From Sulfuriflexus mobilis (lineage in GTDB: Bacteria > Pseudomonadota > Gammaproteobacteria > AKS1): a stretch of 64,000 nucleotides of DNA. The position numbers and the translations under genes are program-made. The notes beneath the pieces are model-generated. The model ran no database searches. It was not told the origin of the DNA and saw only the letters and a list, made by a program, of their open reading frames with translations. This document shows positions 1 to 11,008 of this stretch, piece after piece. How positions within the stretch are numbered: the first letter of the stretch is position 1; every line of letters starts with the position of its first letter. Location: contig NZ_AP018725.1 in NCBI RefSeq assembly GCF_003967195.1, positions 992,001 through 1,056,000 of the forward strand, read 5' to 3'.

Positions 1-91
1 GAGGGGAGAGTCTTCAACGCCAGCCCATCCAGGGCCGTTATTTGGCCGCAAATGGGCACAAGATCGTTGCAAATTTCATGAAACAGAGAAG

Positions 92-178
92 TGGTACCGA
101 GGGTCGGACTCGAACCGACAAGGTGTTGCCACCGGGGGATTTTGAATCCCCTGCGTCTACCAATTTCGCCACCCCGGC
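92..178 (-). tRNA. tRNA-Leu (anticodon CAA)
   Basis: On the minus strand the sequence folds as a class II tRNA: acceptor arm GCCGGGG paired with CCTCGGT (G1-U72 wobble), a D-arm containing TGGCGAAATTGGTAGAC, an anticodon stem GGGGA/TCCCC around loop TTCAAAA giving anticodon CAA, a long variable arm, a GGTTCGAGTCC T-arm and an encoded CCA at positions 94-92. It closely resembles E. coli tRNA-Leu(CAA). It stands alone and is divergent from queA. Confidence 0.96.
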
Positions 179-259
179 ATGGGTCAGGTCGGGTAGTGTA
201 TAGCATTTCTCGCCGGGCTCAAGCCCCGTTTCGGCCAAGGGTCTGTTAGAATCCCGCGC

Positions 260-1291
260 ATGCAGCGTAGTGATTTTTACTTTGAACTCCCCCCGGAACT
301 GATCGCCCAGCAACCCGCCCCCGAACGTGGCGCGAGTCGCCTGTTGTGCGTGGATGTCGCCAACGCCGCGCTGACAGATCGCCAGTTTAGTGACCTACCC
401 AGTTTGTTACGCGCCGGTGACCTGCTGGTGTTTAATGATACGCGTGTGATCCCGGCGCGCCTGCACGGTCACAAGGCCAGTGGTGGCAAGGTCGAGGTGC
501 TGATTGAGCGGGTCCTCGATACTAAACATGTGCTGGCTCACGTGCGGGCCAGCAAGACGCCAAGGCCGGGTAATCCATTGCGCCTCGAAGGCTGTATCGA
601 TGCCGAGGTGCTGGGGCGGGAAGGGGAACTGTTCAAGCTCCGTTTCAATGACCCACGTGACGTGCTTGAGATACTGGATGCCCACGGGCATATGCCCCTG
701 CCACCCTATATCGAACGCGAGGATGCCGAGCAGGACCGCGAGCGTTATCAGACGGTGTATGCACAACACCCGGGTGCCGTGGCCGCACCGACCGCGGGTC
801 TGCATTTTGATGAGGCGATGCTGGAAACGTTGAAGGCAAAAGGTGTGAACACCACCCAGGTGACCCTGCATGTGGGGGCAGGCACCTTCCAGCCGGTGCG
901 CGTCGATGATATTCGTGAACATCACATGCACAGTGAGACCATCGAGGTCAGTGCCGAAACCGTGGCCGCGATTGAAAAGACCCGTGCCGCTGGCGGGCGT
1001 GTCATCGCGGTCGGCACCACCAGTGTCCGTGCCCTGGAGAGTGCCGCGCAGGCGAATAATGGGGTATTGGCGCCGTTCAGTGGCGAGACCGAGATATTCA
1101 TGTACCCCGGCTATGAGTTTCTGACTATCGATGCGATATTGACCAACTTCCACCTGCCCGAGTCGACCTTGATCATGCTGGTCAGTGCCTTTGCCGGGCA
1201 TAAGCTTATAATGCAGGCTTATGAGCACGCCGTTGCTGAACGCTATCGTTTTTTCAGTTATGGCGATGCGATGTTTATTAGCCGGGTTTGA
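260..1291 (+). CDS. queA: S-adenosylmethionine:tRNA ribosyltransferase-isomerase QueA
   Basis: QueA transfers and isomerises the ribose of S-adenosylmethionine onto 7-aminomethyl-7-deazaguanine in tRNA, the penultimate step of queuosine synthesis. The 343-residue protein is family length. It starts with the characteristic [16 protein letters not shown] segment and carries APTAGLHF near residue 175, [12 protein letters not shown] about 25 residues later, and [18 protein letters not shown] near the C-terminus. It is separated from tgt, the other queuosine gene here, by a 266-bp stretch holding an inverted-repeat element, so the two are probably adjacent in function but may not be co-transcribed without interruption. 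Confidence 0.97.
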   Translation: MQRSDFYFELPPELIAQQPAPERGASRLLCVDVANAALTDRQFSDLPSLLRAGDLLVFNDTRVIPARLHGHKASGGKVEVLIERVLDTKHVLAHVRASKTPRPGNPLRLEGCIDAEVLGREGELFKLRFNDPRDVLEILDAHGHMPLPPYIEREDAEQDRERYQTVYAQHPGAVAAPTAGLHFDEAMLETLKAKGVNTTQVTLHVGAGTFQPVRVDDIREHHMHSETIEVSAETVAAIEKTRAAGGRVIAVGTTSVRALESAAQANNGVLAPFSGETEIFMYPGYEFLTIDAILTNFHLPESTLIMLVSAFAGHKLIMQAYEHAVAERYRFFSYGDAMFISRV

Positions 1292-1302
1292 GTTGGGAGT
1301 TG

Positions 1303-1529
1303 TGAACGCAGAGGTCGCGAAGGCGCAGAGGGCGCAAAGGGTTATTAATACTATTTATATGGTATGAATAATGGCGAAGCGAATGATTGAGCGCGACACG
1401 ACGTTCGATAAGTATAAAGCGGTGGTGTATTTTTGCTGTTAGTAAGGGGTGGAGACATTACTCAGAGTAATAACAGGTTTTATTTTTATTTACTTTGCGG
1501 CCTCTGCGTCTTTGCGCACTTTGCGTTTC
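1303..1529. repeat. miniature element with terminal inverted repeats (queA-tgt gap)
   Basis: Two purine-rich arms face each other: 1303-1341 (with GAACGCAGAGG and GCGCAGAGGGCGC) and 1491-1529 (with ACTTTGCGGCCTCTGCG). The reverse complement of the right arm matches the left arm at about 30 of 39 positions. The roughly 150-bp interior has no open reading frame of note. Size, non-coding interior and terminal inverted repeats suggest a non-autonomous mobile element or REP-like sequence. Another element of similar design, with a related CGCAAAG-type end, lies at 50371-50612. Confidence 0.55.
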
Positions 1530-1542
1530 TGACTCGGAATAA

Positions 1543-2673
<1,131 letters not shown>

Positions 2674-2718
2674 TAGCGCCAGTTTTTACCAAGAATTAAC
2701 GAGAGAAGGTGTTATTCC

Positions 2719-3054
2719 ATGAGTTTTTTCATTTCTGAAGCCCTCGCCGAGGGTAGTGCTACGACCTCCGGACAAGGCGACCCGATGACCAGCCTGATTT
2801 TTATGGTGGTGATCTTTGCGGTGTTCTATTTCCTCTTGATCCGTCCGCAGTCCAAGCGTGCCAAGGAACACAAACAATTGGTCGCGGCCCTGAGCAAGGG
2901 CGATGAGGTGGTCACCTCCGGTGGCATTTACGGTAAGTTGAGCGGTGTCTCGGATGACTATGTTGAAGTCGACATTGCTGAGGGCATCACCGTTAAAATG
3001 CAACGTCAGGCCGTGGCCTCGGTATTACCGAAGGGCACCATTAAGAGTCTGTAA
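2719..3054 (+). CDS. yajC: Preprotein translocase subunit YajC
   Basis: This 111-residue protein has one membrane helix at about residues 22-43 (SLIFMVVIFAVFYFLLIRPQ), followed directly by the family signature RPQSKRAKEH and a basic cytosolic domain with GDEVVTSGGIYG. YajC associates with SecDF in the inner membrane and supports protein export. It lies between tgt and secD, as in E. coli. A short tandem duplication overlaps its stop codon. Confidence 0.97.
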   Translation: MSFFISEALAEGSATTSGQGDPMTSLIFMVVIFAVFYFLLIRPQSKRAKEHKQLVAALSKGDEVVTSGGIYGKLSGVSDDYVEVDIAEGITVKMQRQAVASVLPKGTIKSL

Positions 3055-3115
3055 ACGTAAGAGTCTGTAAACAGACATTGGTAAGGACACGCCACGCCCG
3101 GCGCAAGGCCGGGCG
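3042..3115 (+). repeat. 16-bp tandem duplication at the yajC stop plus GC-rich hairpin
   Basis: AAGAGTCTGTAAACG is followed 16 bases later by AAGAGTCTGTAAACA, so the yajC stop codon TAA sits in the first copy. Downstream, CGCCCGGC (3095-3102) pairs with GCCGGGCG (3108-3115) around a 5-base loop. No T-run follows, so this looks like an mRNA stem between yajC and secD rather than a terminator. Confidence 0.6.
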
Positions 3116-3139
3116 CGCACAACATACGCGATAGATAAT

Positions 3140-5014
3140 ATGAACCAGTACCCGCTCTGGAAATACCTGTTAATCCTCTTTGTCATTGCCATCGGTGCAC
3201 TCTATGCCGTGCCAAACCTGTATCCCGGCGAGCCGGCCGTACAGGTGTCGCCGTCGTTACGTGGCGCCAAGCTTGATCCGGGCCTCGCTGACAGGGTCAA
3301 GAGCATCCTTGATGACAAGGCCATAGTCTATCGTCGGATTGAAAGCGAGGCCGATAAACTGGTGGTGCGCTTTGATGACACCGAGCTGCAACTCAAGGCA
3401 AAGGACATCGTCAAAGAGGAACTGGGTCGTGATTTCGCTGTTGCCCTGAATCTGGTCCCCACCACACCGGAATGGTTGCGCTCACTGAATGCCCTGCCGA
3501 TGTATCTCGGTCTGGACCTGCGCGGTGGGGTGTATTTTCTCATGGAAGTGGATATGGACGCCGCCGAGCGCCTCGGTGAGGAGCGTTATGTCAGTGACAT
3601 CCGCTCATCCCTGCGTGAAGAGAAGGTCCGTTACCTGAGCATAAATCGTGTTGCCGGCACTGATACGCGTAATGGAGGTGTCGAGGTCAAGTTCCGTGAT
3701 GCTGAGAGGCGTGAGCAGGCCCGTGTCGTCATCGCCAAGGAATTCCGCACGCTGGACCTGAACGAAGATGAACGTGACGGGGCCTTCTATCTGCGTGCCA
3801 GCCTGAACCGCGATGAGGTCATTGAGACCAAGCGTGTGGCCCTGCAGCAGAATCTTTCCACCCTGCGAAACCGTGTCAACGAACTGGGTGTTGCTGAACC
3901 GATTATCCAGCAGCAGGGTGAGTCCCGTATCGTTGTACAACTGCCCGGTGTGCAGGACCCGGTTTACGCCCGCGATATTCTCGGCGCTACCGCCACACTG
4001 GAATATCACGCGGTCGATACCGAGAACGATGTGCAGGAGGCCCTGCGTGGACGCGTGCCGCCAGGTTCCCGTTTATACAAGGAACGTAACGGCAACCCGG
4101 TGCTGTTGAAGAAACGCCTGATCGTTACGGGTGATATGGTCGTGAATGCCGCCTCCGGTCTGGATCAGCGTGGTGGTAGCCCGATGGTGAGCGTGACACT
4201 CGACGATGCCGGCGCCAAGCGCATGCTCAAGTTCACCAAGGAAAACGTAGGCAAACCGATGGCCGTGGTGTATATAGAAACCAAGACCATCGTCCGTAAT
4301 ATTGATGGCAAGGAAGTGCGTCAGCGCAAGAAGATTGAAGAGGTTATCAGCGTTGCCAATATCCTTGAACCCTTCAGTAAGCGCTTCCAGACCACCGGTC
4401 TGGATAGCGCGGACGAGGCACGCCAGCTGGCGCTGTTACTGCGTGCGGGTTCTCTGGCGACACCGGTCGATATCGTCGAAGAACGTACCATTGGCCCATC
4501 ACTGGGACAGGACAATATCGACAAGGGTACACGCTCAGTGATCATCGGTTTCATGCTGGTGTTGGTGTTCATGGCGGTGTGGTACCGTGGTTTTGGTCTG
4601 GTCGCCAACCTCGCGCTGACCGCGAACCTGGTCCTGATCATCGCCGTATTGTCCATGCTGCAGGCGACCCTGACCCTGCCGGGTATTGCCGGTATCGTCC
4701 TGACCGTGGGTATGGCCGTAGATGCCAACGTGCTGATTTTTGAACGTATCCGGGAAGAGTTACGCATTGGAAACTCGCCACAGGCGAGTATCTCGGCCGG
4801 TTATGACAAGGCCATCTCGACGATTGCCGATGCCAATGTCACCACCTTGATCGCCGCGGTTGTCCTGTTCGTGTTTGGTACCGGGCCGATTAAAGGTTTT
4901 GCGATCACCCTGTCTATCGGCATCGTTACCTCCATGTTTACCGCCATCATGGGTACCCGTGCAGTAGTCAACCTGGCTTGGGGCAAGCGTCGCCTGAGCA
5001 AGCTGTCGATATAG
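3140..5014 (+). CDS. secD: Protein translocase subunit SecD
   Basis: SecD works with SecF, using the proton-motive force to pull exported proteins out of SecYEG on the periplasmic side. The 624-residue protein has an N-terminal membrane helix (about residues 8-26), the LGLDLRGGVYFLMEVD motif of the large periplasmic domain at about residues 122-137, and a C-terminal block of membrane helices starting near residue 455 that contains TVGMAVDANVLIFERIREE. Length and order fit the gammaproteobacterial family. secF follows after 10 bp. Confidence 0.98.
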   Translation: MNQYPLWKYLLILFVIAIGALYAVPNLYPGEPAVQVSPSLRGAKLDPGLADRVKSILDDKAIVYRRIESEADKLVVRFDDTELQLKAKDIVKEELGRDFAVALNLVPTTPEWLRSLNALPMYLGLDLRGGVYFLMEVDMDAAERLGEERYVSDIRSSLREEKVRYLSINRVAGTDTRNGGVEVKFRDAERREQARVVIAKEFRTLDLNEDERDGAFYLRASLNRDEVIETKRVALQQNLSTLRNRVNELGVAEPIIQQQGESRIVVQLPGVQDPVYARDILGATATLEYHAVDTENDVQEALRGRVPPGSRLYKERNGNPVLLKKRLIVTGDMVVNAASGLDQRGGSPMVSVTLDDAGAKRMLKFTKENVGKPMAVVYIETKTIVRNIDGKEVRQRKKIEEVISVANILEPFSKRFQTTGLDSADEARQLALLLRAGSLATPVDIVEERTIGPSLGQDNIDKGTRSVIIGFMLVLVFMAVWYRGFGLVANLALTANLVLIIAVLSMLQATLTLPGIAGIVLTVGMAVDANVLIFERIREELRIGNSPQASISAGYDKAISTIADANVTTLIAAVVLFVFGTGPIKGFAITLSIGIVTSMFTAIMGTRAVVNLAWGKRRLSKLSI

Positions 5015-5024
5015 GAATAAGACC

Positions 5025-5963
5025 ATGCAAATTTTCAAGCAAGTCAGCAAATTTAATTTCATGGGCAAACGCCGTCTGGCGATGATATTGTCGTTACTCC
5101 TGATGGCCGCCTCAGTCGCATCATTGGCCACCAGGGGACTGAACCTTGGTGTCGATTTTACCGGCGGTGCCGTGATCGAGGTGGGTTATAGCCAGCCCAC
5201 CGAACTGGCAGGTGTGCGTGCAGCCTTGTCAAAAGACTATGGTGATGCCCAGGTGCAACACTTCGGGGCCTCGACCGATGTGCTGATCCGCATGGCACCG
5301 CGTGAAGGCATCAGCAGCGTCGACCTGAGCAAGAAAGTCCTCGATACCTTGCGAGCGGCGACAAAAGACACGGTGGAAATACGCCGTGTCGAATATGTCG
5401 GTCCGCAGGTGGGTGAGGAACTGACCGAGCAGGGTGCCCTTGCCATTCTCTATGCCCTGTTTGGTATCTTTGTGTATGTATTTCTGCGTTTCCAGTGGCA
5501 GTTCTCGGTGGGTGCGGTCGCGGCATTATTCCATGATGTGTTAGTGACGCTAGGCTTTTTCTCGTTGTTGCAACTCGAGTTCGACCTGACCGTGCTGGCG
5601 GCGGTGCTGGCGGTGATCGGTTACTCACTCAACGATACCATCGTGGTGTTTGACCGTATTCGTGAAAATTTCCGTCGCATGCGCACCGAAGCGCCGCTTG
5701 ATGTGTTCAATGTTTCGATTAATGAAACCCTGTCACGTACCCTGATCACCTCACTGACCACCATGCTGGTATTGCTGGCCCTGTTCTTCCTCGGTGGCGA
5801 GTTGATCCACAGCTTTGCTGCCGCTCTGCTTGTCGGTATCTTCGTTGGTACCTACTCATCCATTTATGTGGCTAGTACCGCATCGTTGGCTCTGGGCGTG
5901 AGCAAGGCGGACCTGGTGCAGGTGAAACCGGAGAATGTGAATCCCGACGGCTCTCAAGTCTGA
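5025..5963 (+). CDS. secF: Protein translocase subunit SecF
   Basis: This 312-residue partner of SecD has a first membrane helix at about residues 19-36, then LNLGVDFTGGAVIEV, a periplasmic domain, and a five-helix C-terminal half with VIGYSLNDTIVVFDRIREN and NETLSRTLITSLTTMLVLL. These are hallmark SecF sequences. It ends the cluster and is followed by a strong intrinsic terminator. Confidence 0.98.
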   Translation: MQIFKQVSKFNFMGKRRLAMILSLLLMAASVASLATRGLNLGVDFTGGAVIEVGYSQPTELAGVRAALSKDYGDAQVQHFGASTDVLIRMAPREGISSVDLSKKVLDTLRAATKDTVEIRRVEYVGPQVGEELTEQGALAILYALFGIFVYVFLRFQWQFSVGAVAALFHDVLVTLGFFSLLQLEFDLTVLAAVLAVIGYSLNDTIVVFDRIRENFRRMRTEAPLDVFNVSINETLSRTLITSLTTMLVLLALFFLGGELIHSFAAALLVGIFVGTYSSIYVASTASLALGVSKADLVQVKPENVNPDGSQV

Positions 5964-5998
5964 TTGAACCACTGGAACCCGGTTTAAGCGGACAAAAC

Positions 5999-6034
5999 AA
6001 AAACGGCGACTGGTTTCAGTCGCCGTTTTTGTTT
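5999..6034 (+). terminator. Intrinsic terminator of the secDF cluster
   Basis: AAAAACGGCGACTG pairs with CAGTCGCCGTTTTT around a short GTTT loop and runs into a T-rich tail. It is 35 bp after the secF stop. The A-rich left arm means it could also serve the opposite strand, where a small gene ends at 6111. Confidence 0.9.
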
Positions 6035-6110
6035 CTATCCATCCTGATTTATGCACATTGCTTCAGCCCAGCTGCCGTAATACAAACGGGCTATAAAACT
6101 ATTCCTGTTA

Positions 6111-6389
6111 TCAGGCAGCAGCCCGCTTTTTACCCTTGAGCGGGATGACGACAGCACTGTCTTGTTTGCTCTGAGTGCGACTGGCCACAGGTACTGGCGC
6201 GTCGACAAAGTTTTCCGGTGAATCGATACCGAGGATCTCAAAACATTGACTGACCTTGGGCGCGAAGCCACTCATATTGGCCAGTTCCTCCATGCCATCA
6301 ATGACATCGCGCATGATCAACTCAAGGGCCTTGCTGTTCTGAAGGTGTTTCGAGTTACTGAATTTTTCGAGGTTATACCGTTTCGGCAT
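6111..6389 (-). CDS. Small uncharacterised protein, 92 residues
   Basis: I do not recognise this protein. It starts MPKRYNLEKFSNSKHLQ, has a mid-section rich in Met and Leu suggestive of a helix (ELIMRDVIDGMEELANMSG), one cysteine (KVSQCFEILGI), and a basic tail KGKKRAAA. There is no signal peptide or membrane segment. It is transcribed convergently to secF and has its own upstream region of about 130 bp before suhB. The even codon use and lack of any better frame support a real gene, but function is unknown. Confidence 0.6.
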   Translation of the reverse strand: MPKRYNLEKFSNSKHLQNSKALELIMRDVIDGMEELANMSGFAPKVSQCFEILGIDSPENFVDAPVPVASRTQSKQDSAVVIPLKGKKRAAA

Positions 6390-6523
6390 TCCGATACCCC
6401 AGTTTTGTTGTGTGTGTACTCTATGTCGGACGGCAGAGTAAAAACTTGAGGACCTGCGTCACACTATGCAGTGCCAGGCAGGCCCTCAGGCACACTATAT
6501 AGTGGCTACGGGCAATACCGGTT

Positions 6524-7324
6524 TTAAGGCGCAATGAATTCCGGTTTCAGATGCGGATGAATCGTCGAGAGGATCGCTTTAAACATCTTCGGGTTACCGG
6601 CGACTATATGTCCCTTTTCGAGATACTGGTGTCCCCCGGAAAAATCACCAACGATGCCACCGGCCTCGAGGATGAGCAGTGCACCAGCAGCCATATCCCA
6701 CTGGCTCAGACCGAGTTCCCAGAAACCATCCAGGCGACCGGCAGCGACATAGGCGAGGTCCAGCGCGGCGGACCCCGGGCGACGGATGCCACTGGTGTTC
6801 GGGAACAGGGCCTTGAAGGTCTCCAGATACATATCGAGGTGTTCCTGCTGGCGGAAAGGGAAACCGGTGCCAAGCAGGGCGCCATCCAGGCCGCGGGCAT
6901 TACTGACGCGGATGCGACGATCATTCAGGTTCGCACCCCCGCCACGTGAGGCGGTAAACAGGTCCTGGCTAACGGGGTCGTAGACGACGCCCTGGGTCAG
7001 GCGCCCCTTGTGACGCAGGGCGATCGAGACCGCAAACTGGGGGAAACCATGTAGGAAGTTGGTGGTGCCATCCAAGGGGTCGATGACCCACTCGAATTCA
7101 TTGTCGCCCTGGGCCCCGCTCTCCTCGGCCAAAATGGCGTGGTCCGGATAGGCCTTGTGGATAGTCTGGATGATCGCCTGCTCGGCCTTGAAGTCGACCT
7201 CGCTGACAAAGTCATTTTTGGCCTTGCTACTGACCGTCAGGGTATCAAGTCGTTGGAAATGATACATAATGATCTTGCCAGCCTCGCGCGCGGCGCGCAC
7301 GGCGATATTCAGCATCGGTTGCAT
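6524..7324 (-). CDS. suhB: Inositol-1-monophosphatase family protein SuhB
   Basis: The 266-residue protein has the full metal-dependent phosphatase signature: EVDFKAEQAI, the glutamate in LAEESGAQGD, DPLDGTTNFLHGFP, and the C-terminal LSQWDMAAGALLILEAGG. In E. coli SuhB hydrolyses inositol monophosphates in vitro and also joins rRNA antitermination complexes. It is divergent from trmJ with about 140 bp between the starts, an arrangement frequently seen near the isc operon in this class. Confidence 0.96.
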   Translation of the reverse strand: MQPMLNIAVRAAREAGKIIMYHFQRLDTLTVSSKAKNDFVSEVDFKAEQAIIQTIHKAYPDHAILAEESGAQGDNEFEWVIDPLDGTTNFLHGFPQFAVSIALRHKGRLTQGVVYDPVSQDLFTASRGGGANLNDRRIRVSNARGLDGALLGTGFPFRQQEHLDMYLETFKALFPNTSGIRRPGSAALDLAYVAAGRLDGFWELGLSQWDMAAGALLILEAGGIVGDFSGGHQYLEKGHIVAGNPKMFKAILSTIHPHLKPEFIAP

Positions 7325-7462
7325 GCGTAGGTTCCTGCTATCCAGTGGTTAAATAAGAGCGTGCAGGCAGGGGCCTGCGAATGGACGCAAGTGTATAGTC
7401 GGGAAGGGAAAATCACAAGTCGCGGCTGGACTTGCGCGGTGGTTATCGGTAGCGTGCACGCC

Positions 7463-8188
7463 ATGTACGAGAATATACGCATTGTGCTGGTTAGCACGAG
7501 TCATCCCGGCAACATCGGTGCGACAGCCAGGGCCATGAAAAACATGGGCTTGAGTGAGCTTTACCTGGTTAATCCACACGTATTTCCGCATGCCGATGCC
7601 AGCGCGCGTGCCTCTGGGGCAGATGACCTGCTGGCCAAAGCTACAGTTTGCGCAAGCCTCGAAGAGGCCGTGGCTGGTTGTAGTCTGGTTTTTGGGGCCA
7701 GTGCCCGGCTACGGAGTTTGCCCTGGCCGCTGGCTGAGCCGCGCGAGGCGGCTGTGCAGATTATCAATGCACACCAACAGGCCCCGGTGGCCGTGGTGTT
7801 TGGCCGTGAACACTCGGGTCTGACCAATGATGAACTACTGTGCTGCAATGCCCTTGTGCATATTCCCTGCAATGAAACATTCAGTTCGCTGAACGTGGCG
7901 GCGGCGGTGCAGGTGCTCAGTTACGAAATACATATGGCCGGTCGGCAAGGGATAACCGAGGTGGCGACTGATAGCCCGCTCGCCACAGCGGACGAGATCG
8001 AACGTTTCTTCCAGCATCTGGAGGAAACCCTGGTAGAGATTGAATTTCTCGATCCGGACAAACCACGCCAACTCATGCGCCGCCTGCGCAGACTCTATAA
8101 TAGGGCCCGGCTTGAAGAGACCGAGGTGAATATCCTGCGCGGTATTCTCACAGCGGCACAAAAACAGGCACGGAATCGTTTACAATAG
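7463..8188 (+). CDS. trmJ: tRNA (cytidine/uridine-2'-O-)-methyltransferase TrmJ
   Basis: TrmJ methylates the 2'-OH of position 32 in the tRNA anticodon loop. The start was placed at [20 protein letters not shown], which aligns with the known E. coli N-terminus; the frame is open 102 bases further upstream, but that extension looks unrelated to the family. SPOUT-knot motifs are present: [15 protein letters not shown] and [22 protein letters not shown]. The resulting 241 residues match the family. No clear Shine-Dalgarno is seen before the chosen ATG. Confidence 0.93.
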   Translation: MYENIRIVLVSTSHPGNIGATARAMKNMGLSELYLVNPHVFPHADASARASGADDLLAKATVCASLEEAVAGCSLVFGASARLRSLPWPLAEPREAAVQIINAHQQAPVAVVFGREHSGLTNDELLCCNALVHIPCNETFSSLNVAAAVQVLSYEIHMAGRQGITEVATDSPLATADEIERFFQHLEETLVEIEFLDPDKPRQLMRRLRRLYNRARLEETEVNILRGILTAAQKQARNRLQ

Positions 8189-8223
8189 TTACGTTAACCA
8201 CTTTTAGAAGAATCAGGACGCTT

Positions 8224-9054
8224 ATGTTTGGCCGTATCCGCGAAGACCTCATTTGTGTATTCGACCGCGATCCCGCGGCGCGGAGCGTGTTCGATATTCT
8301 GACGAACTACCCGGGCTTTCATGCCTTACTGGCCCACCGTATCAGTCACCGCCTGTGGTTGTGGAAGCTGCGCTGGCTGGCACGCTGGTTATCAACGATT
8401 GCGCGCTGGTTTACCGGGGTGGAGATCCATCCAGGTGCCTGTATCGGTCGGCGTTTTTTCATCGACCACGGTATGGGCGTGGTGATCGGTGAGACCGCTG
8501 AAATCGGCGATGACTGCACGCTTTATCATGGTGTCACCCTCGGTGGTACCAGCTGGAAAAAGGGCAAACGCCACCCGACCCTGGGCAATAACGTCGTCGT
8601 CGGGGCCGGGGCCAAGGTGTTAGGGCCCATAACCATTGGCACCAATGGTCGTGTGGGCTCTAATGCCGTGGTAGTGAAGGACGTACCGGCGAATGCCACC
8701 GTGGTCGGGATCCCCGGACACATCGTCAAAAGGGTACCCCGCAGTAAAGACCATGAAAAACGCAAGGCATTTGCCGAGAAGATCGGTTTCGACGCCTACG
8801 GCACCTCGCATGGCGATATGCCTGACCCGGTCGCCAACGCCGTCAATAGCATGCTCGACCATATCCATGCCATGGATAATAAGATGGAGACCATGTGCCA
8901 GGCCCTGAAGAGTTTAGGTGGTGAAATCAATGACTTATCTCTGCCTGACCTGGGGCCCTGCAAGATCCAGTCAGCCGATGAGCCGGAGCCTATCAGTGAT
9001 GGTGGCCTGGACGAGCAAAAAGCGGCCAACGATGATGCCCAGACAAAGCCCTGA
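8224..9054 (+). CDS. cysE: Serine O-acetyltransferase CysE
   Basis: CysE makes O-acetylserine from serine and acetyl-CoA, the carbon acceptor for sulfide in cysteine synthesis. The 276-residue protein has an alpha-helical N-terminus and a left-handed beta-helix with hexapeptide repeats around [18 protein letters not shown] and [19 protein letters not shown] hydrophilic tail of about 90 residues follows the catalytic domain. It sits directly before iscR, linking cysteine supply to Fe-S cluster assembly. Confidence 0.95.
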   Translation: MFGRIREDLICVFDRDPAARSVFDILTNYPGFHALLAHRISHRLWLWKLRWLARWLSTIARWFTGVEIHPGACIGRRFFIDHGMGVVIGETAEIGDDCTLYHGVTLGGTSWKKGKRHPTLGNNVVVGAGAKVLGPITIGTNGRVGSNAVVVKDVPANATVVGIPGHIVKRVPRSKDHEKRKAFAEKIGFDAYGTSHGDMPDPVANAVNSMLDHIHAMDNKMETMCQALKSLGGEINDLSLPDLGPCKIQSADEPEPISDGGLDEQKAANDDAQTKP

Positions 9055-9136
9055 ACCCCCTGTAATGTCCCTGTAGATTATCGTAGAATGTGCCGCCTCT
9101 TCAGTGTGGCGGTGGGCTGTGCCGGATGAGGACAAA

Positions 9137-9168
9137 GTACTTGACTAAATTAGTCAGGTATGTAAAAT
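9137..9168 (+). promoter_or_regulatory. iscR promoter with type 1 IscR operator
   Basis: Bases 9137-9161 match the published type 1 IscR consensus ATASYYGACTRWWWYAGTCRRSTAT at 24 of 25 positions; only the first base differs. The operator overlaps a plausible sigma-70 promoter, TTGACT (9141-9146), a 16-bp spacer and TAAAAT (9163-9168), about 40 bp before the iscR start. This predicts repression by the Fe-S form of IscR, as in E. coli. Confidence 0.85.
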
Positions 9169-9208
9169 AAGCACAGGCTTATATTATGATCCCAGGAAGG
9201 TATTTGCA

Positions 9209-9682
9209 ATGAGACTAACGACGAAAGGCCGTTACGCTGTAACCGCAATGCTCGACCTCGCCCTGCACTATGAAGAGGGTCCTATTACCCTGGCCGACAT
9301 CTCACGCCGTCAGGGCATATCGCTGTCATACCTCGAGCAATTGTTCTCGCGTCTGCGCAAAAAAGAACTTGTGATTAGTGCCCGTGGCCCGGGGGGCGGC
9401 TACCGCCTGAGCCGTGATTCCAGCGAAATTGCTGTGGCCGACGTGGTCACTGCGATTGATGAAAAAGTCGATGCCACCCGTTGTGGCGGACTGGCCAATT
9501 GCCAGGATGACGAGCCCTGTCTTACCCACGAACTGTGGACAGACCTGAGTGAGCGTATATACGACTTTTTGAGTGGTATTACCCTGGCTGACCTGGTGAA
9601 CCGCAGGGAAGTGCAGGAAGTGGCCCAGCGCCAGAAGGGTATCACTGTGAATGAAATCGACGGCAAGAGTGTTGCTGTTTAA
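9209..9682 (+). CDS. iscR: Fe-S cluster assembly transcription factor IscR
   Basis: This Rrf2-family regulator has 157 residues. The N-terminal winged helix starts [18 protein letters not shown]. The cluster ligands appear in order in [23 protein letters not shown]: three cysteines spaced by 5 residues, then a histidine. It senses the cell's [2Fe-2S] status and represses isc when its own cluster is loaded. It is the first gene of the isc operon and has a near-perfect operator of its own upstream. Confidence 0.98.
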   Translation: MRLTTKGRYAVTAMLDLALHYEEGPITLADISRRQGISLSYLEQLFSRLRKKELVISARGPGGGYRLSRDSSEIAVADVVTAIDEKVDATRCGGLANCQDDEPCLTHELWTDLSERIYDFLSGITLADLVNRREVQEVAQRQKGITVNEIDGKSVAV

Positions 9683-9734
9683 TGTTATTTGATTGCTCGT
9701 GACAAACGGGCAATGACCACGGAGCCTGATGTAA

Positions 9735-10949
9735 ATGAAGCTACCGATTTATTTTGATTACTCTGCGACAACCCCGGTAGACCCGCGTGTTGCCGAGAAG
9801 ATGATGGCGTGTCTGACGCCAGACGGTAATTTTGGTAATCCGGCCTCGCGCTCTCACGCCTTTGGCTGGGAGGCTGAAGCCGCTATTGAAACGGCGCGTA
9901 AGCAGGTTGCCGATCTCGTCAACTGTGACCCGAAGGAAATCATCTGGACCTCAGGTGCGACCGAGTCGGATAATCTGGCGATCAAGGGTGTGGCACACTT
10001 CTATAAGAAGAAGGGCAAGCACATCATCACCAGCAAGACCGAACATAAGGCCGTGCTGGATAGTTGTCGCCAGCTGGAACGCGAAGGTTTTGAGGTGACG
10101 TATCTCGATCCGGAGACAAATGGCCTAATCGACCTTGGCAAGCTTGAGGCGGCCATGCGTGAGGACACCATACTGGTTTCGATTATGCACGTAAATAATG
10201 AAATCGGCGTGATTCAGGATATCGAAGCTATCGGTGAACTGACGCGTCCTCGTGGCATTATCTTCCATGTCGATGCCGCACAGAGTCCCGGCAAGGTTGA
10301 TATCGACTTGCAAAAGGCCAAGGTTGACCTGATGTCATTCTCGGCACACAAGATTTATGGTCCGAAGGGTGTGGGTGCGCTTTTTGTGCGTCGTAAACCA
10401 CGCGTTCGTCTTGAGGCACAGATGCATGGTGGTGGTCATGAACGTGGTCTGCGTTCCGGTACGCTGCCAACTCACCAGATTGTTGGTATGGGTGAGGCCT
10501 TCCGCATTGCCAAGGAAGAAATGGCTGAAGAGAATGCGCGTATTCTGAAGCTGCGCCAGCGCCTGCTTGATGGCATGAAAGGTATTGAAGAAGTATATAT
10601 CAATGGTGATATGGAACATCGTGTCGCCGGTAATATCAACATCAGTTATAACTATGTTGAAGGCGAGTCATTGATCATGGCGTTGAAAGACCTGGCTGTT
10701 TCATCCGGCTCGGCCTGTACATCGTCCAGCCTGGAACCGTCGTACGTATTGCGCGCCATTGGTCGTAATGATGAGCTGGCACATAGCTCGATTCGTTTCA
10801 CTATTGGCCGTTTCACAACGGAAGAAGAAATTGATTACGCGATTGCACTGATTCACAAGAGTATCGATAAGCTTCGGGCACTGTCTCCACTATGGGATAT
10901 GTTCAAGGAAGGTATCGACCTGGATTCAGTGAAGTGGGCAGCGCATTAA
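9735..10949 (+). CDS. iscS: Cysteine desulfurase IscS
   Basis: IscS is a PLP enzyme that removes sulfur from cysteine and passes it as persulfide to IscU, TusA and others. The 404-residue protein has the PLP lysine at position 206 ([12 protein letters not shown]) and the persulfide cysteine at position 328 ([14 protein letters not shown]), the same numbers as in E. coli. It begins [18 protein letters not shown]. It lies 52 bp after iscR and is followed by iscU. Confidence 0.99.
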   Translation: MKLPIYFDYSATTPVDPRVAEKMMACLTPDGNFGNPASRSHAFGWEAEAAIETARKQVADLVNCDPKEIIWTSGATESDNLAIKGVAHFYKKKGKHIITSKTEHKAVLDSCRQLEREGFEVTYLDPETNGLIDLGKLEAAMREDTILVSIMHVNNEIGVIQDIEAIGELTRPRGIIFHVDAAQSPGKVDIDLQKAKVDLMSFSAHKIYGPKGVGALFVRRKPRVRLEAQMHGGGHERGLRSGTLPTHQIVGMGEAFRIAKEEMAEENARILKLRQRLLDGMKGIEEVYINGDMEHRVAGNINISYNYVEGESLIMALKDLAVSSGSACTSSSLEPSYVLRAIGRNDELAHSSIRFTIGRFTTEEEIDYAIALIHKSIDKLRALSPLWDMFKEGIDLDSVKWAAH

Positions 10950-11008
10950 TCTGCGCCTTAGTGAGTAAATAATTTAAAGATAGCGTTTATCTTTGGAGGT
11001 ATAGCAAG

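Noticed and set aside
407-1228. Long minus-strand open frame antisense to queA (273 codons)
   Set aside because: It lies entirely inside a clear queA gene in a codon-biased region; the translated product has no family pattern and no ribosome-binding site.
5999-6034. The hairpin after secF as an attenuator or riboswitch for the small minus-strand gene
   Set aside because: It is simply a symmetric terminator between convergent genes; no aptamer-like structure is visible.
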